From NCBI GenBank assembly GCA_028820035.1, contig JAPPKI010000434.1, positions 1-5,778 of the forward strand: 5,778 nt of DNA. The letters are read 5' to 3'. The stretch comes from a bacterium (lineage in GTDB: Bacteria > Actinomycetota > Acidimicrobiia > Acidimicrobiales > Bin134). A program made the translations under genes and the position numbers. The notes under the pieces are model-generated. The model worked only from the letters and a program-made list of their open reading frames with translations, had not been told where the DNA came from and made no database searches. Numbering within the stretch: the stretch's first letter is position 1; each line of letters starts with the position of its first letter. Positions 5,601 through 5,778 of this stretch are shown here, in pieces.

Positions 5601-5778
5601 CGCTGTCAGCGCTCGGGGTGTCCCGGTATTCGCACCAGGGTTTTGCCCCAACCTTCACGAGTCGGCATTCCTCACCGGGGATGGCTCCACACTCCACGCA
5701 TGGATCCTCGTTCTCTTCGAACATAACGTCGAAGTCGTCGCTTGTGTGCTTCAGCGCACGAGCTTCTTCGTAACGACG
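5578..5778 (-). CDS. C-terminal part of an unknown protein with a zinc-ribbon-like motif
   Basis: Only the last 66 residues and the TGA stop are in the window; the start lies beyond the right edge. The visible part begins RRYEEARALKHTSDDFDVMF, then a run of acidic residues, then CVECGAIPGEEC (C-x2-C-x7-C), with a further Cys eleven residues on (PWCEYRD). It ends in DELFPD. The C-x-x-C-G-A-x-P-G-x-x-C pattern resembles short zinc-binding modules found in actinobacterial and phage proteins, so metal binding is likely, but the overall function cannot be told. The final seven codons, stop included, lie in unit 4 of the 35-base tandem array. It converges on the ClC gene, with 126 bases between the stops. 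Confidence 0.72.
   Translation of the reverse strand, partial: RRYEEARALKHTSDDFDVMFEENEDPCVECGAIPGEECRLVKVGAKPWCEYRDTPSADSVDELFPD

Noticed and set aside
5564..5773. 69-codon plus-strand frame at the right edge
   Set aside because: The opposite strand encodes a coherent zinc-ribbon-like C-terminus with a stop at 5578; the plus frame is Ser-rich and lacks a ribosome site.

Overview
The window reads as a chromosomal segment from a high-GC bacterium. The GC-rich third codon positions, very tight gene packing, weak Shine-Dalgarno sites and possible leaderless starts suggest an actinobacterium, perhaps of the Acidimicrobiia type. That placement is inferred from style and not proven. All genes look intact except two cut by the window ends. 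There is no RNA gene, transposase, phage gene or cas gene, and no gene-free stretch longer than about 130 bases.

Left part (about 1-3631, minus strand): a compact operon, glcD-glcE-glcF, followed by a small unknown gene that leaves the window at base 1. The junctions are extremely tight. glcD stop abuts the glcE start (TAA then GTG), glcE overlaps glcF (TGATG or GTGA), and glcF overlaps the small gene by 11 bases. GlcD (FAD oxidoreductase), GlcE (second FAD-binding-fold subunit) and GlcF (two 4Fe-4S clusters plus two cysteine-rich CCG domains) together form the glycolate oxidase/dehydrogenase that turns glycolate into glyoxylate and passes electrons to the respiratory chain.

Middle (3598-3738): the divergent promoter region between glcD and a plus-strand gene. 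It holds a perfect 36-base direct repeat with a 37-base spacer. The inner copy is the first 11 codons of glcD. The outer copy repeats them as the start of a 15-codon open frame. Two candidate -10 hexamers, one per strand, overlap at 3712-3718.

Right part (3739-5451, plus strand): a ClC-family chloride channel/transporter of 570 residues with a C-terminal CBS pair. It keeps the gating glutamate and the GxFxP motif, but it lacks the usual GSGIP motif and the second, internal proton glutamate. No glycolate permease is present, and a working link between the ClC protein and the glc operon is only speculation from adjacency.

End (5452-5778): a convergent intergenic region with four 35-base tandem repeats and small hairpins, running into the 3' end of a minus-strand gene. 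Only the last 66 residues of that gene's protein are in view. It has a C-x2-C-x7-C zinc-ribbon-like motif, and its last seven codons, including the stop, lie inside the fourth repeat unit. The strongest unusual signals are these two repeat structures, each duplicating one end of a coding gene.
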